From the NCBI GenBank assembly GCA_019187495.1, contig JABAQN010000029.1, positions 62,001 to 126,000 on the forward strand: 64,000 nt of DNA, given 5' to 3'. Below the pieces are notes generated by a model. It made no database searches. It was not told the DNA's origin and worked only from the letters and a program-made list of their open reading frames with translations. Position numbers and translations under genes: made by a program. Shown piece after piece: positions 52,447 through 60,876 of the stretch. Position 1 is the first letter of the stretch; every line of letters begins with the position of its first letter. The DNA is from Steroidobacteraceae bacterium. GTDB lineage: Bacteria; Pseudomonadota; Gammaproteobacteria; Steroidobacterales; Steroidobacteraceae.

Positions 52447-53637
52447 ATGAGCGCGACTCCCGCCAACGGTGCCCGACCGGTCGATCCGCTGCGGCGCCCG
52501 GTGGCGCCCGGCGCCGGTGGCCTGACGCCGGCTCGCTGGTCCGCGCTGTTCGACGAAGCAGCCTTTCGCCGCGAGGCGGCCCGCAGCAATGCCGACCTGA
52601 TCCCGAGACCGCTCGCGATCGCGCTGCGCACCGTCGATGGCGCCCGGTTCGAGCGGCTGCTGCGCGAGATCGAACTCGTCGCGCGCCTCTTCGACCGGGA
52701 TCGCGACGTATTGTCGCTCCATGTCGACTGCGGCGCCGGAGGCGCCCTGGCGACACACGATCTCGAAGTCCTCGCCAACAGCCTCGATCGCCATTTTCAC
52801 TTCGCGCCCCGGGCGACACGCCACATCTCGATCGACATCGCCGCCGGCAGCGTGCGCTGCGGGGACCTCGCGGACTGCCACGCGCTCGGGTTCGACGGCG
52901 TGGCATTCGCGGCGGCCGACGCGGATGCCAATGCCGCCCGCGCCGTCGAACTCGCGCGCCGCGAAGGCATGCGTTCGGTCAGCGTCGACTCGACACTCAC
53001 CGGGCCGTGCGTTCCCGCGGATCTCCTCGCGTCCCGCCCCGACGTGATCACCTGCCTGCTACCCCGGGCATCGACATACGAATCAGCCATTGGCGACCTC
53101 GAGGATGTGGCGAAGCAACTCGGCGGCGCCGACTATGGCGGCATCGGCCTCGACCTGCGTGCCCTGCCCTGGCTCGATGCGACCGGGCCTGTCCGGATAT
53201 CCGCCGTATCGCGTGGCGCGCAGCTGCCCGGCACCGAACCGCACATCGACCTGATCGGCCTCGGCATCGGTGCCGTGAGCCGCATCCACGATGCCGTCTG
53301 CCAGAACTATCCCGACGCCGAACGATGGGTGGGCGCGCTCGACGCCGCGGGCCTGCCCGTGTGGCGCGGCCTCGTGCTCGACAGCGACGAACAGCTGCGC
53401 ATGGAGGTCATCGGCGAACTGCTGCGCGCAGGCGAAGTGGCGATCGACGCCATGGAGCGGCGCTTCGGGATCGACTTCCATCGCCATTTTTCGCCCGAAC
53501 TCGCGCAACTGCGCGCCGCGTTTGGCGACCTGGTCGAGGCCGGCCCGTACTGCCTCAGGGTGACATCGCAAGGTCGCCTCGCACTGCGTATCATTGCAGC
53601 GTGTTTCGACAAGCCGGGCAGACGCCCACACCCATAG
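52447..53637 (+). CDS. HemN-like protein lacking the radical-SAM cysteine motif
   Basis: A 396-residue paralogue of oxygen-independent coproporphyrinogen III dehydrogenase. The C-terminal domain is strongly HemN-like: HIDLIGLGIGAVSRIHDAVCQNYPD, AAGLPVWRGLVLDSDEQLRMEVI, MERRFGIDFHRHFSPEL, RVTSQGRLALRIIAACFDK. The N-terminal RPLAIALR strand aligns with the HemN RPLSLYVHIPFC strand. The CxxxCxxC cluster that should follow is absent, and the GGGTP SAM-binding motif is degraded (CGAGGALA). It cannot act as a normal radical-SAM enzyme. It may be a heme-binding chaperone or regulatory protein (inference). It overlaps fnr by 37 bases. Confidence 0.8.
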   Translation: MSATPANGARPVDPLRRPVAPGAGGLTPARWSALFDEAAFRREAARSNADLIPRPLAIALRTVDGARFERLLREIELVARLFDRDRDVLSLHVDCGAGGALATHDLEVLANSLDRHFHFAPRATRHISIDIAAGSVRCGDLADCHALGFDGVAFAAADADANAARAVELARREGMRSVSVDSTLTGPCVPADLLASRPDVITCLLPRASTYESAIGDLEDVAKQLGGADYGGIGLDLRALPWLDATGPVRISAVSRGAQLPGTEPHIDLIGLGIGAVSRIHDAVCQNYPDAERWVGALDAAGLPVWRGLVLDSDEQLRMEVIGELLRAGEVAIDAMERRFGIDFHRHFSPELAQLRAAFGDLVEAGPYCLRVTSQGRLALRIIAACFDKPGRRPHP

Positions 53638-54347
53638 CCGACGACGGCGACGATTTCAGTTTCTGCAGCACCTGCGCGTTCTCGGCCGCCTGCCTCGACA
53701 GTGGCTATGACAAGTCGCAATTGCGCGAACTGCACGTGCTGGTCGAGCACATCGGGCCGTTCCACGAAGGCGAGCACATCTTCCGCGAGGGCGATCCGTT
53801 CAATGCGATCGCCGCGGTGCGCTCGGGCACGGTCAAGACCTACGTGAACGACGTGCACGGGCGCGAGCAGGTACTCGGCTTTCACCTGCCGGGCGAAATG
53901 ATCGGCCTGAGCGCGATCTCGCAGGCCCGCTATCCCTGCAATGCCGTCGCGCTCGACACGGTGGTGCTGTGCCGGTTCTCCTTTCCGTCGATGGCGGCGC
54001 TCGCGACACGCATGCCCGGGGTGCAGCAGCAGCTGTTCCGGCTCCTGAGCCAGGACATCGGCAAGGCGGCGCTGCTCGCCGGCAACTACACCGCCGACGA
54101 GCGCATGGCGGCGTTCCTGGTTTCGCTTTCGCGCCGCTACGCCGCGCGCGGCTTCTCGCCGACCCGCTTCGTCCTGACGATGACGCGCACCGATATCGCC
54201 AATTACCTGCGCCTCGCCGCCGAGAGCGTGAGCCGCGTGTTCCGCCGCTTCCAGGACGAGCAGCTGATCCGCGTCGACCGGCGCGACATCGAGATCCTCG
54301 ATTATCGTGCGCTCGAGGAACTCGCGCGCAGCGTCCTTCGCGACTGA
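53601..54347 (+). CDS. fnr: FNR-type oxygen-responsive transcriptional regulator
   Basis: A 248-residue CRP/FNR-family activator. The Fe-S cluster ligands C22-x2-C25-x5-C31 (SFCSTCAFSAAC) and C124 (VVLCRF) match E. coli FNR C20, C23, C29 and C122. The effector domain has HLPGEMIGLSAIS, and the C-terminal HTH has MTRTDIANYLRLAAESVSRVFRRFQ, whose E..SR recognition helix reads TTGAT half-sites. The GTG start at 53601 lies inside the HemN-like gene; no strong Shine-Dalgarno is seen, so it is probably coupled. It likely controls nirK via the FNR box at 54395. Confidence 0.93.
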   Translation: MFRQAGQTPTPIADDGDDFSFCSTCAFSAACLDSGYDKSQLRELHVLVEHIGPFHEGEHIFREGDPFNAIAAVRSGTVKTYVNDVHGREQVLGFHLPGEMIGLSAISQARYPCNAVALDTVVLCRFSFPSMAALATRMPGVQQQLFRLLSQDIGKAALLAGNYTADERMAAFLVSLSRRYAARGFSPTRFVLTMTRTDIANYLRLAAESVSRVFRRFQDEQLIRVDRRDIEILDYRALEELARSVLRD

Positions 54348-54394
54348 ACCACCCGGGGCATAGGTACAAATCGCGGGCCCGGCGCCGCGCCGCA

Positions 54395-54408
54395 TTGACC
54401 CTGATCAG
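54395..54408. promoter_or_regulatory. FNR box upstream of sirB-nirK genes
   Basis: TTGACCCTGATCAG fits the FNR/DNR consensus TTGAY-N4-RTCAA at nine of ten specific positions. It lies 47 bases after fnr and 72 bases before the SirB-like gene, so it may drive sirB-nirK-nirV-sco and respond to the FNR protein encoded directly upstream. Confidence 0.7.
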
Positions 54409-54479
54409 GGTCCGCGCGCGGCCCGCGCTGCAGCATGTCGCACGTTTCAATCCGGGCCGGGATTGAAGACGGAGAAACC

Positions 54480-54923
54480 TTGGCCGAGTTCTATACCCAG
54501 ATCAAGTGGATCCACGTATGTGCAGTCTTGTCGAGCGGCGGGCTGCTGTTCCTGCGCGGGCTTGCCGCCCATCTCGGCGCCGGCTGGACGATGGCCTGGC
54601 CGCTGCGCTGGCTCAGCTACACGATCGATACCGTGCTCTTCACGGCGGCGCTGCTGCTCGTAACCATCGTGCACCAGTATCCGTTCGTGCACGCATGGCT
54701 CACGGTGAAGGTCCTGATGCTCGCCGTGTACATCGTGCTCGGCAGCCTCGCGCTGAAGCGCGGCACCACGCGGCGCATCCGCGTGGCCTGCTGGGTCGCG
54801 GCGCTCGTCGTCTACCTGTTCATCATCAGCGTCGCGCGCACCCACGATCCGCTCGGAGTGCTGCACGACCCGTCGGCGCTCGACCTGCGTGCGCGACCAC
54901 TGATCCATGCACCTGCTTTTTGA
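54480..54923 (+). CDS. SirB-family membrane protein
   Basis: A 147-residue protein with four TM segments, resembling SirB2: [73 protein letters not shown] and [25 protein letters not shown] start at 54480 follows GGAG; an ATG at 54435 is the alternative. The role is unknown. It is positioned between the FNR box and nirK, so it is probably co-expressed with denitrification. Confidence 0.75.
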   Translation: MAEFYTQIKWIHVCAVLSSGGLLFLRGLAAHLGAGWTMAWPLRWLSYTIDTVLFTAALLLVTIVHQYPFVHAWLTVKVLMLAVYIVLGSLALKRGTTRRIRVACWVAALVVYLFIISVARTHDPLGVLHDPSALDLRARPLIHAPAF

Positions 54924-54936
54924 AATGGGAGTGACA

Positions 54937-56433
54937 ATGAAGAAAGTCCTGGCTGCCCTGATATGCGCCGCCGCCGCGCTGTCCCTCGGCGCGTGCGCGC
55001 AAAAGGCCCCCGCCAACACGCGCGTCGCCGATACCGGTGGATCGCGCCAGGGAGACTTCGGGCCACCACAGGGGGAGCCGATCAACGCGGTGTTGACGAG
55101 CCCGCCCCACGTGCCGCCGCCGACGAACCGGAATTTCCCGGCGAAGGTGATCGTCGAGCTCGAAGTGATCGAAAAGGAAATGGAGATCGCCGAGGGCGTG
55201 TCGTACACGTTCTGGACGTTCGGCGGCACCGTACCCGGCAGCTTCATCCGCGTGCGCCAGGGCGACACGGTCGAGATTCACCTGAAGAACCATCCCTCGA
55301 GCAAGATGCCGCACAACATCGACCTGCACGGCGTCACGGGTCCCGGCGGCGGCGCGGCTTCGACCTTCACGGCGCCGGGCCACCGGACCCAGTTCACGTT
55401 CAAGGCACTGAACCAGGGCCTCTACGTGTACCACTGCGCCACCGCGCCGGTCGGCATGCACGTCGCGAACGGCATGTACGGGCTGATCCTGGTCGAGCCG
55501 CCCGAGGGCATGACCCCGGTCGATCACGAGTTCTACGTGATGCAGGGCGATTTCTACACGGTCGGCAAGTATCGCGAAAAGGGCCATCAGCCCTTCGACA
55601 TGCAGAAGGCCATCGACGAAAAGCCGACCTACGTGCTGTTCAACGGCGCCGAAACATCGATGACCGGCCCGAATGCGCTCAAGGTGGGCACCGACAAGAA
55701 GGTGCGCATGTACGTCGGCAACGGCGGACCGAACCTCGTGTCGAGCTTCCACCTGATCGGCGAAATCTTCGACAAGGTGCAGTACGAGGGCGGCACGCAC
55801 TTCCAGGAGAACGTGCAGACGACGCTGATCCCGGCGGGTGGCGCGGTGACGGTCGAGTACCACACCGAAGTGCCGGGCAGCTACGTGATGGTCGATCACT
55901 CGATCTTCCGCGCGTTCAACAAGGGCGCGCTCGCGATCCTGCAGGTGGAAGGCGCCGAGAAGCCGCAGATCTACTCGGGCAAGCAGGTCGACGAGATGTA
56001 CATCGGCGACAAGGTCGCTAGCCTCGCGCCCGTCGCCGAGGCGGCGACGGCCCGCGCGGCCGGCACGCTGACGAAGGCGCAGCAGATCGCTGCCGGCGGC
56101 GTGCTCTACAAGGGCACCTGCTCGACCTGCCACCAGGACAACGGCGCGGGCCTGCCGAACGTGTTCCCGCCGCTCGCGAAGTCCGATTTCCTGCTGAAGG
56201 ACCCGCAGCGCGCGATCGCCATCGTGCTGAACGGTCTCACCGGCCCCGTCACGGTCAATGGCGACACGTTCAATTCCGTGATGCCGCCGATGAGCCAGCT
56301 GACGGATGACGAGATCGCCAATATCCTGACCTATGCGCTCAACACCTGGGGCAACAGCGGTCCGGCGATCTCGAAGCAGGATGTCGCGAAGATCCGCGAG
56401 ACGACCAAGCGGGCCGAAGGCGCGGCGCATTGA
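54937..56433 (+). CDS. nirK: Copper nitrite reductase with C-terminal cytochrome c domain
   Basis: A periplasmic enzyme that reduces nitrite to nitric oxide. Its 498 residues begin with a lipoprotein-like signal (LSLGAC20). Cupredoxin domain 1 has the T2-Cu His ligands ([14 protein letters not shown]), and the T1 site Cys167/His166 continues through [10 protein letters not shown]. Domain 2 has [13 protein letters not shown] fused class I cytochrome c follows, with CSTCH at 395-399 and MPPMSQL as the Met ligand region. Such NirK–cyt c fusions are self-contained electron acceptors (as in Ralstonia pickettii). It is probably under FNR control. Confidence 0.95.
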   Translation: MKKVLAALICAAAALSLGACAQKAPANTRVADTGGSRQGDFGPPQGEPINAVLTSPPHVPPPTNRNFPAKVIVELEVIEKEMEIAEGVSYTFWTFGGTVPGSFIRVRQGDTVEIHLKNHPSSKMPHNIDLHGVTGPGGGAASTFTAPGHRTQFTFKALNQGLYVYHCATAPVGMHVANGMYGLILVEPPEGMTPVDHEFYVMQGDFYTVGKYREKGHQPFDMQKAIDEKPTYVLFNGAETSMTGPNALKVGTDKKVRMYVGNGGPNLVSSFHLIGEIFDKVQYEGGTHFQENVQTTLIPAGGAVTVEYHTEVPGSYVMVDHSIFRAFNKGALAILQVEGAEKPQIYSGKQVDEMYIGDKVASLAPVAEAATARAAGTLTKAQQIAAGGVLYKGTCSTCHQDNGAGLPNVFPPLAKSDFLLKDPQRAIAIVLNGLTGPVTVNGDTFNSVMPPMSQLTDDEIANILTYALNTWGNSGPAISKQDVAKIRETTKRAEGAAH

Positions 56434-57191
56434 GGACGCGCGTCGCTGCTCTGCTGGTGGGTGCCGCGCTCGCGGCGACGCCCGCTTTCGCGGTGGATGT
56501 GCCGGGCGGGCGCTTCCGCACGGTCCTGCCGCCCGCGCAGGGAGTGAAGGAGGTGACGGTCGCGCCGTTCTCGCTCGACCGCACGCCGGTGACCAACGCC
56601 GAGTTCGCACGCTTCGTACGCGCGCAGCCGCAGTGGCGGCGCGATCGCGTCGCACGCATCTTCGCGGACCAGGGCTACCTCGGGCACTGGGCGTCGGCCG
56701 ACGCCCCGGGCGCCGCGCTCGCACGCCGGCCGGTGGTGCAGGTGAGCTGGTTCGCGGCGAGCGCGTACTGCGAATCGAAGGGCGCTCGCCTGCCCACCTG
56801 GCACGAATGGGAGTATGCGGCCGCGGCGAGTGACACTCGGCGCGACGGGCGCGACGATCCCGCCTGGAAGCAGCGCATCCTCGCCTGGTACTCGCGTCCC
56901 GCCACGGATCCGCTGCCCGAGGCGGGCAGCACGCCGGCGAATGCCTACGGCATCCAGGACCTGCACGGCATGGTGTGGGAATGGGTGGAGGACGTCGCCG
57001 CGATGATGATCTCGGGCGACAACCGCGAACAGGGCGATCCGGACATGATGAAGTTCTGCGGCTCGGGTGCGCTCACGATGGAAGAGAAAGACAACTACGC
57101 GACACTGATGCGCATCGCGATGCTCTCGAGCATGCAGGCGAATTACACATCGGCGACGATGGGATTTCGTTGTGCCGGAGGCAGGAAATGA
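56430..57191 (+). CDS. nirV: NirV-like formylglycine-generating-enzyme-family protein
   Basis: A 253-residue secreted protein with a TTG start overlapping the nirK stop. A signal peptide ([21 protein letters not shown]) precedes an FGE/SUMF1 fold: [68 protein letters not shown] and TMGFRCA. NirV is typically encoded downstream of nirK; its role in maturation is unproven. Catalytic Cys pairs of real FGE are not obvious. Confidence 0.88.
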   Translation: MRTRVAALLVGAALAATPAFAVDVPGGRFRTVLPPAQGVKEVTVAPFSLDRTPVTNAEFARFVRAQPQWRRDRVARIFADQGYLGHWASADAPGAALARRPVVQVSWFAASAYCESKGARLPTWHEWEYAAAASDTRRDGRDDPAWKQRILAWYSRPATDPLPEAGSTPANAYGIQDLHGMVWEWVEDVAAMMISGDNREQGDPDMMKFCGSGALTMEEKDNYATLMRIAMLSSMQANYTSATMGFRCAGGRK

Positions 57192-57769
57192 GCACATTCA
57201 CCGCAAGACTCGCGCTGGCACTCGTCACGGCAACCTTCGTTGGCAATCCGGCATCGGCAGTCGACGCGGCCGGCGCCGCAATGCCTTCCGGCTCCATCTA
57301 TCAACTGGCCGCAGCGCTCACCGATCAGGCCGGCAAACCGGTCGGCCTCGACGTGCACCGGGGACACCCCGTCATCGTCACGATGTTCTATGCGAACTGC
57401 CCCGCCGCGTGCCCGCTGCTGATCGACACGATCCGCGCGGTCGAGCGCTCTCTCGGAGAGAGGAAATCGTCGCGGCTGCGCGTACTGATGGTCACCGTCG
57501 ACCCGGAGCGTGACACGCCCGCCGCGCTCGCGGCGCTCGCAAAGACCCGTCGCATCGATTCCGCGCGCTGGACCCTCGCGGTTGCCGATCCGGCGACGAC
57601 CCGCAAGATCGCCGCCCTCCTCTCGATCCAGTACCGCAAGCTCCCGGATGGCGAGTTCAATCACTCGAGCGTGCTGACCGTGCTGTCGCGCGATGGCGAA
57701 ATCCTGCGCCAGAGCTCGCTGCTCGGGCGGGCGGATCCGGAGATCGTGGCCGCCCTCGATCCGCGCTGA
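57188..57769 (+). CDS. SCO1/SenC-type copper chaperone
   Basis: A 193-residue thioredoxin-like protein with a signal peptide. C71-PAA-C75 and H159 (FNHSS) are the CxxxC plus His copper site. It also has VTMFYANCP and MVTVDPERDTP. SCO proteins insert copper in cytochrome oxidase or, near nirK, may supply the copper sites of NirK (inference). It overlaps nirV by ATGA. Confidence 0.92.
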   Translation: MSTFTARLALALVTATFVGNPASAVDAAGAAMPSGSIYQLAAALTDQAGKPVGLDVHRGHPVIVTMFYANCPAACPLLIDTIRAVERSLGERKSSRLRVLMVTVDPERDTPAALAALAKTRRIDSARWTLAVADPATTRKIAALLSIQYRKLPDGEFNHSSVLTVLSRDGEILRQSSLLGRADPEIVAALDPR

Positions 57770-57785
57770 CGCACGCGCCCGGACT

Positions 57786-58139
57786 TTACGGACCCCGCTT
57801 CGTCCGGCCGCGCGGCCCCGGAGCGCAATAGATCCGGTGCAGCGTGCGGATCACCTCGAACGCCGGCCCGGGCTCGATCGAGTAGTACACCGCCTGCGCC
57901 TCGCGCCGGGTGCGCACCAGCCCTTGATCGCGCAGCACGGCAAGATGCTGCGACAGCGCCGACTGGCTGAGATCGACCATCTCGTTGATCTCGTGCACCG
58001 GTCGCTCGCCCTCCGCGAGCAGGCACAGGATCATCAGGCGCCGCTCGTTGGCGAGCGCCTTCAGCAGCCCGGCCGCATCACCCGCATGACTGCGCATGGC
58101 GGCGGCACCGATCGACAGCGAGAGGGATGGTGTATTCAT
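57786..58139 (-). CDS. ArsR-family persulfide-responsive repressor (BigR/SqrR type)
   Basis: A 117-residue winged-helix repressor (LLKALANERRLMILCLLAEG then EINEMVDLSQSALSQHLAVLRDQGLVRTRREAQAVYYSI). The only two cysteines, C39 (ILC) and C105 (IYC), are 66 residues apart, exactly as in BigR/SqrR-type sensors, which form intramolecular tetrasulfide links. It is divergent from sulfide:quinone reductase with an inverted repeat between them. So it is likely a sulfide/persulfide sensor for that operon. The start at 58139 is preferred; a few upstream codons are possible. Confidence 0.88.
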   Translation of the reverse strand: MNTPSLSLSIGAAAMRSHAGDAAGLLKALANERRLMILCLLAEGERPVHEINEMVDLSQSALSQHLAVLRDQGLVRTRREAQAVYYSIEPGPAFEVIRTLHRIYCAPGPRGRTKRGP

Positions 58140-58161
58140 TCGACAGTTCACCGCCGTTCGG

Positions 58162-58192
58162 ATTAGTTGACGCTAATATAAGCTTTTGCTAA
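58162..58192. promoter_or_regulatory. Candidate BigR/SqrR operator
   Basis: ATTAG (58162-58166) and CTAAT (58173-58177) form an inverted repeat with a 6-base spacer. A further TTGCTAAT follows to 58193. The AT-rich stretch sits in a GC-rich genome between the divergent arsR (start 58139) and sqr (start 58248). ATTAG-type palindromes are typical of BigR sites. Confidence 0.6.
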
Positions 58193-58247
58193 TGTACGTG
58201 CAAGCACCGCGGCCGCGCGCCGCGCCACGTCACCGGGAGGAACAGTC

Positions 58248-59519
58248 ATGGCACACGTCGTGGTTCTCGGCGCCGGAATCGGCGGAATGAGCGTCGCCTA
58301 CGAACTGCGTGGAGCATTGGGTCGCGACCCCCGGATCACCGTGGTCGGCGATGGCGACCGCTTCTCCTTCGTGCCGTCAAACCCCTGGGTCGCGGTGGGC
58401 TGGCGCAAACCGGCCGACGTCGAGATACCGGTCGCCGCCTACCTCGCGAAAAAGCAGATTGCATTCGAGGCCGTGGGCGCGCAGCAAGTCGACCCGGACC
58501 ACAATCGCGTGCTGCTGCGCGATGGTCGCACGCTCGACTACGATTATCTCGTGATCGCGACCGGCCCCCGGCTGGCATTCGACGAAGTGCCGGGCCTCGG
58601 CCCGGACAGCGGGTTCACGCAGTCGGTCTGCACGACCGCGCACGCCGCCGCCGCCTGGAAAGCCTACCAGGAGTTCCTGGACGATCCCGGCCCGGTCGTG
58701 ATCGGCGCGGCACCCGGAGCCAGCTGCTTCGGCCCCGCATACGAATTCGCGATGATCGTCGACCGGGACCTGCGCAAGCGCAGGCTACGCCGCAAGGTTC
58801 CGATGACCTACGTGACCCCGGAACCCTACATCGGCCACATGGGCCTGGGCGGCGTTGGCGACTCGAAGGGTCTCCTGGAGTCGGAGTTTCGCAAGCGCGA
58901 TATCCGCTGGCTGGTCAACGCGAAAATCACCGCCGTGCGGAACAGCGAGATGGAGGTCAGCGAGGCGGATGCGGATGGGCGCGCCGTGAAGGCGCATGTG
59001 CTGCCTTTCACGTATTCGATGGTATTGCCGGCGTTCACGGGCGTCGACGCCGTCCGTGGAGGCGGGGGACTCTGCAATCCGCGCGGTTTCATCCTGATCG
59101 ACAATCACCAGCGCAATCCCGCCTATCGCAACATTTTCTCGCTCGGCGTGTGTGTCGCCATACCGCCGGTAGAACAGACGCCGGTGCCGACCGGTGCGCC
59201 GAAGACCGGTTTCATGATCGAGTCGATGGCCACCGCGATCACCCGCAACATCAGGGACGAATTGCAGGGCCGGCCGGCGACAGCGGAGGCGACGTGGAAT
59301 GCGATCTGCCTCGCCGACATGGGCAATACCGGCGCGGCCTTCGTGGCGCTGCCGCAAATCCCGCCGCGCAATGTCGCCTGGGCCCGCGTCGGCAAGTGGG
59401 TGCACCTCGCCAAGGTTGCATTCGAAAAATACTTCATGCGCAAGATGAAAACCGGCAATGTCGAACCCATCTACGAGAAGTACGTCCTCAGGCTGCTCGG
59501 GATCGTCCGAACCTACTGA
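58248..59519 (+). CDS. sqr: Sulfide:quinone oxidoreductase
   Basis: A membrane-associated flavoprotein of 423 residues that oxidises sulfide and passes electrons to quinone. FAD-binding motifs are VVVLGAGIGGMSVAYEL (3-16) and DYDYLVIATGPRL. Candidate redox cysteines are C128 (QSVCTT), C160 (GASCFG) and one near residue 302 (LGVCVA). The third-site dinucleotide region (PTGAPKTGFMIE) and C-terminal amphipathic helix (VHLAKVAFEKYFMRKMKTG) are present. AGGAGGAA lies upstream. It is first in the operon controlled by the divergent ArsR protein. Confidence 0.93.
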   Translation: MAHVVVLGAGIGGMSVAYELRGALGRDPRITVVGDGDRFSFVPSNPWVAVGWRKPADVEIPVAAYLAKKQIAFEAVGAQQVDPDHNRVLLRDGRTLDYDYLVIATGPRLAFDEVPGLGPDSGFTQSVCTTAHAAAAWKAYQEFLDDPGPVVIGAAPGASCFGPAYEFAMIVDRDLRKRRLRRKVPMTYVTPEPYIGHMGLGGVGDSKGLLESEFRKRDIRWLVNAKITAVRNSEMEVSEADADGRAVKAHVLPFTYSMVLPAFTGVDAVRGGGGLCNPRGFILIDNHQRNPAYRNIFSLGVCVAIPPVEQTPVPTGAPKTGFMIESMATAITRNIRDELQGRPATAEATWNAICLADMGNTGAAFVALPQIPPRNVAWARVGKWVHLAKVAFEKYFMRKMKTGNVEPIYEKYVLRLLGIVRTY

Positions 59520-59569
59520 TCCCGGTTGTCGCCATTCGAATATCGGAATATCGATCAAGGAGACCCGTC

Positions 59570-59773
59570 ATGAATCTCGACCGTGCCGTCTTCGCCTTCG
59601 CAGGCGTGATGATCCTCCTGAGCCTCACGCTGGCGCATTTCAGCTCGGCAAACTGGCTGTGGCTGACCGCCTTCGTCGGCGCCAACCTGTTGCAGGCCGC
59701 CTTCACCGGCTTCTGCCCGGTCGCGAAGCTCTTCCGCAAGCTCGGCATCACGAGCGGCTGCGCTTTCAACTAG
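59570..59773 (+). CDS. DUF2892/YgaP-like small membrane protein
   Basis: A 67-residue protein: MNLDRAVFAFAGVMILLSLT, AHFSSANWLWLTAFVGANLL and FCPVAKLFRKLGI. It has two TM helices and the FCP motif typical of the YgaP membrane domain (DUF2892). In YgaP this is fused to rhodanese; here it is separate. It is usually linked to sulfide/persulfide handling. It has AAGGAGA 8 bases upstream and lies 51 bases after sqr. Confidence 0.88.
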   Translation: MNLDRAVFAFAGVMILLSLTLAHFSSANWLWLTAFVGANLLQAAFTGFCPVAKLFRKLGITSGCAFN

Positions 59774-59783
59774 CGGAGTCCCG

Positions 59784-60875
59784 GTGAGGCCCAACGCGAT
59801 GATCTTCCGCGAACACCCGTTCCGCATCGGTCTCGCCCTGCTGCTGGCCGGCGCAGTGACCGCCTGCGGCAGTGGCGCGGGGAACCCTGCGCCGTCCCCG
59901 GTCGAGGGGCTCGCGACACTGACCGTGGGCGCTGGCGAGGCCGGTCCCGGTCGTTCGTGGGACGGCGTGGTGGAAGCCGTACGGCAGGCCACGCTGTCAG
60001 CGCAAACGAGCGGAAGGGTCGCCGAGGTGCGGCACGACGTGAATGACCGAGTCGCGGCGGGCGCGGTGCTCGTGCGTCTGAGTGCCGTCGAGCAGCAGGC
60101 GGGTGTCGCCGCCGCCCGCGCGCAGTTGCGCGCGGCCGAGGCTACCCTGGTCGAGGTCGAGGGAAATTTCGGGCGCTATGTCGATCTGTACCAGCGCCAC
60201 TATGTCTCGAAGGCGCAGCTCGACCAGATGCGCGCCACGCGCGATGCGGCCCAGGCGGCACGCGATGCCGCACGGGCGCAGGTCGCCAATACCGGGCAGC
60301 AAAGCGCCTACACGACGATCCGGGCGCCGTATGCCGGCATCGTCAGCTCGCGCGACGTCGAGCCGGGCGAGAGTGTCGGCGTCGGCCGGCAGCTGATGAC
60401 GCTGTTCTCGCCCGATGCGCTGCGCGTCGAGGTCAGCGTCCCGCAATCGGTCGCGATGCAGATCCGTGCGCGTCCGCTCGCGCGCATCACCTTCGAGGAC
60501 GGGCGCAGCGTCGATGCGCGCGATGTCACCGTGTTTCCTTCCGCCGACTCCGCCACGCATGCGGTCACGGTGCGCGTGCAATTGCCCGCGCTCGATCCCA
60601 TACCGCATCCGGGCGGCACCGCGAAGGTGCTGTTCCCGGCGGTGGAGGAAACGGTGTACCCGCGCATTCCCGCTGCGACGCTCGTGCGCCGTGGCGAAGT
60701 CACTGCGGTGTATGTGCTCGCCGGCGGCCGCCTGTCGCTGCGCCAGCTGCGCCTCGGCGAGGAATCGGGCGGCGAGGTCGACGTGATTGCCGGCCTGAAG
60801 CCGGGCGAGGTCATCGCCCGGGATCCGGTCGCGGCGGTGCAGGCACTGGTGGCCGCACGCAAGGGTGCCGGCTGA
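59784..60875 (+). CDS. RND-efflux membrane fusion protein
   Basis: A 363-residue periplasmic adaptor with a GTG start at 59784, GGAG upstream; a Met at 59799 is the alternative. It is a lipoprotein precursor (LLLAGAVTACGSG). The lipoyl hairpin is read as GRVAEVRHDVNDRVAAGAVLVRL ... YTTIRAPYAGIVSSRDVEPGE, with a coiled coil between. The beta-barrel and membrane-proximal domains follow. It is in the sqr operon (10 bases downstream of the DUF2892 gene) with the permease following 1 base later. Confidence 0.92.
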   Translation: MRPNAMIFREHPFRIGLALLLAGAVTACGSGAGNPAPSPVEGLATLTVGAGEAGPGRSWDGVVEAVRQATLSAQTSGRVAEVRHDVNDRVAAGAVLVRLSAVEQQAGVAAARAQLRAAEATLVEVEGNFGRYVDLYQRHYVSKAQLDQMRATRDAAQAARDAARAQVANTGQQSAYTTIRAPYAGIVSSRDVEPGESVGVGRQLMTLFSPDALRVEVSVPQSVAMQIRARPLARITFEDGRSVDARDVTVFPSADSATHAVTVRVQLPALDPIPHPGGTAKVLFPAVEETVYPRIPAATLVRRGEVTAVYVLAGGRLSLRQLRLGEESGGEVDVIAGLKPGEVIARDPVAAVQALVAARKGAG

Positions 60876-60876
60876 C

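Noticed and set aside
52413-54347. 644-codon plus-strand frame covering the HemN-like gene and fnr
   Set aside because: Only its last 248 codons are FNR. The first part is a +1-frame shadow of the HemN-like gene, not a fusion.
54826-56724. 632-codon minus-strand frame opposite nirK
   Set aside because: The plus strand holds NirK with all copper and heme motifs; the reverse frame shows none.
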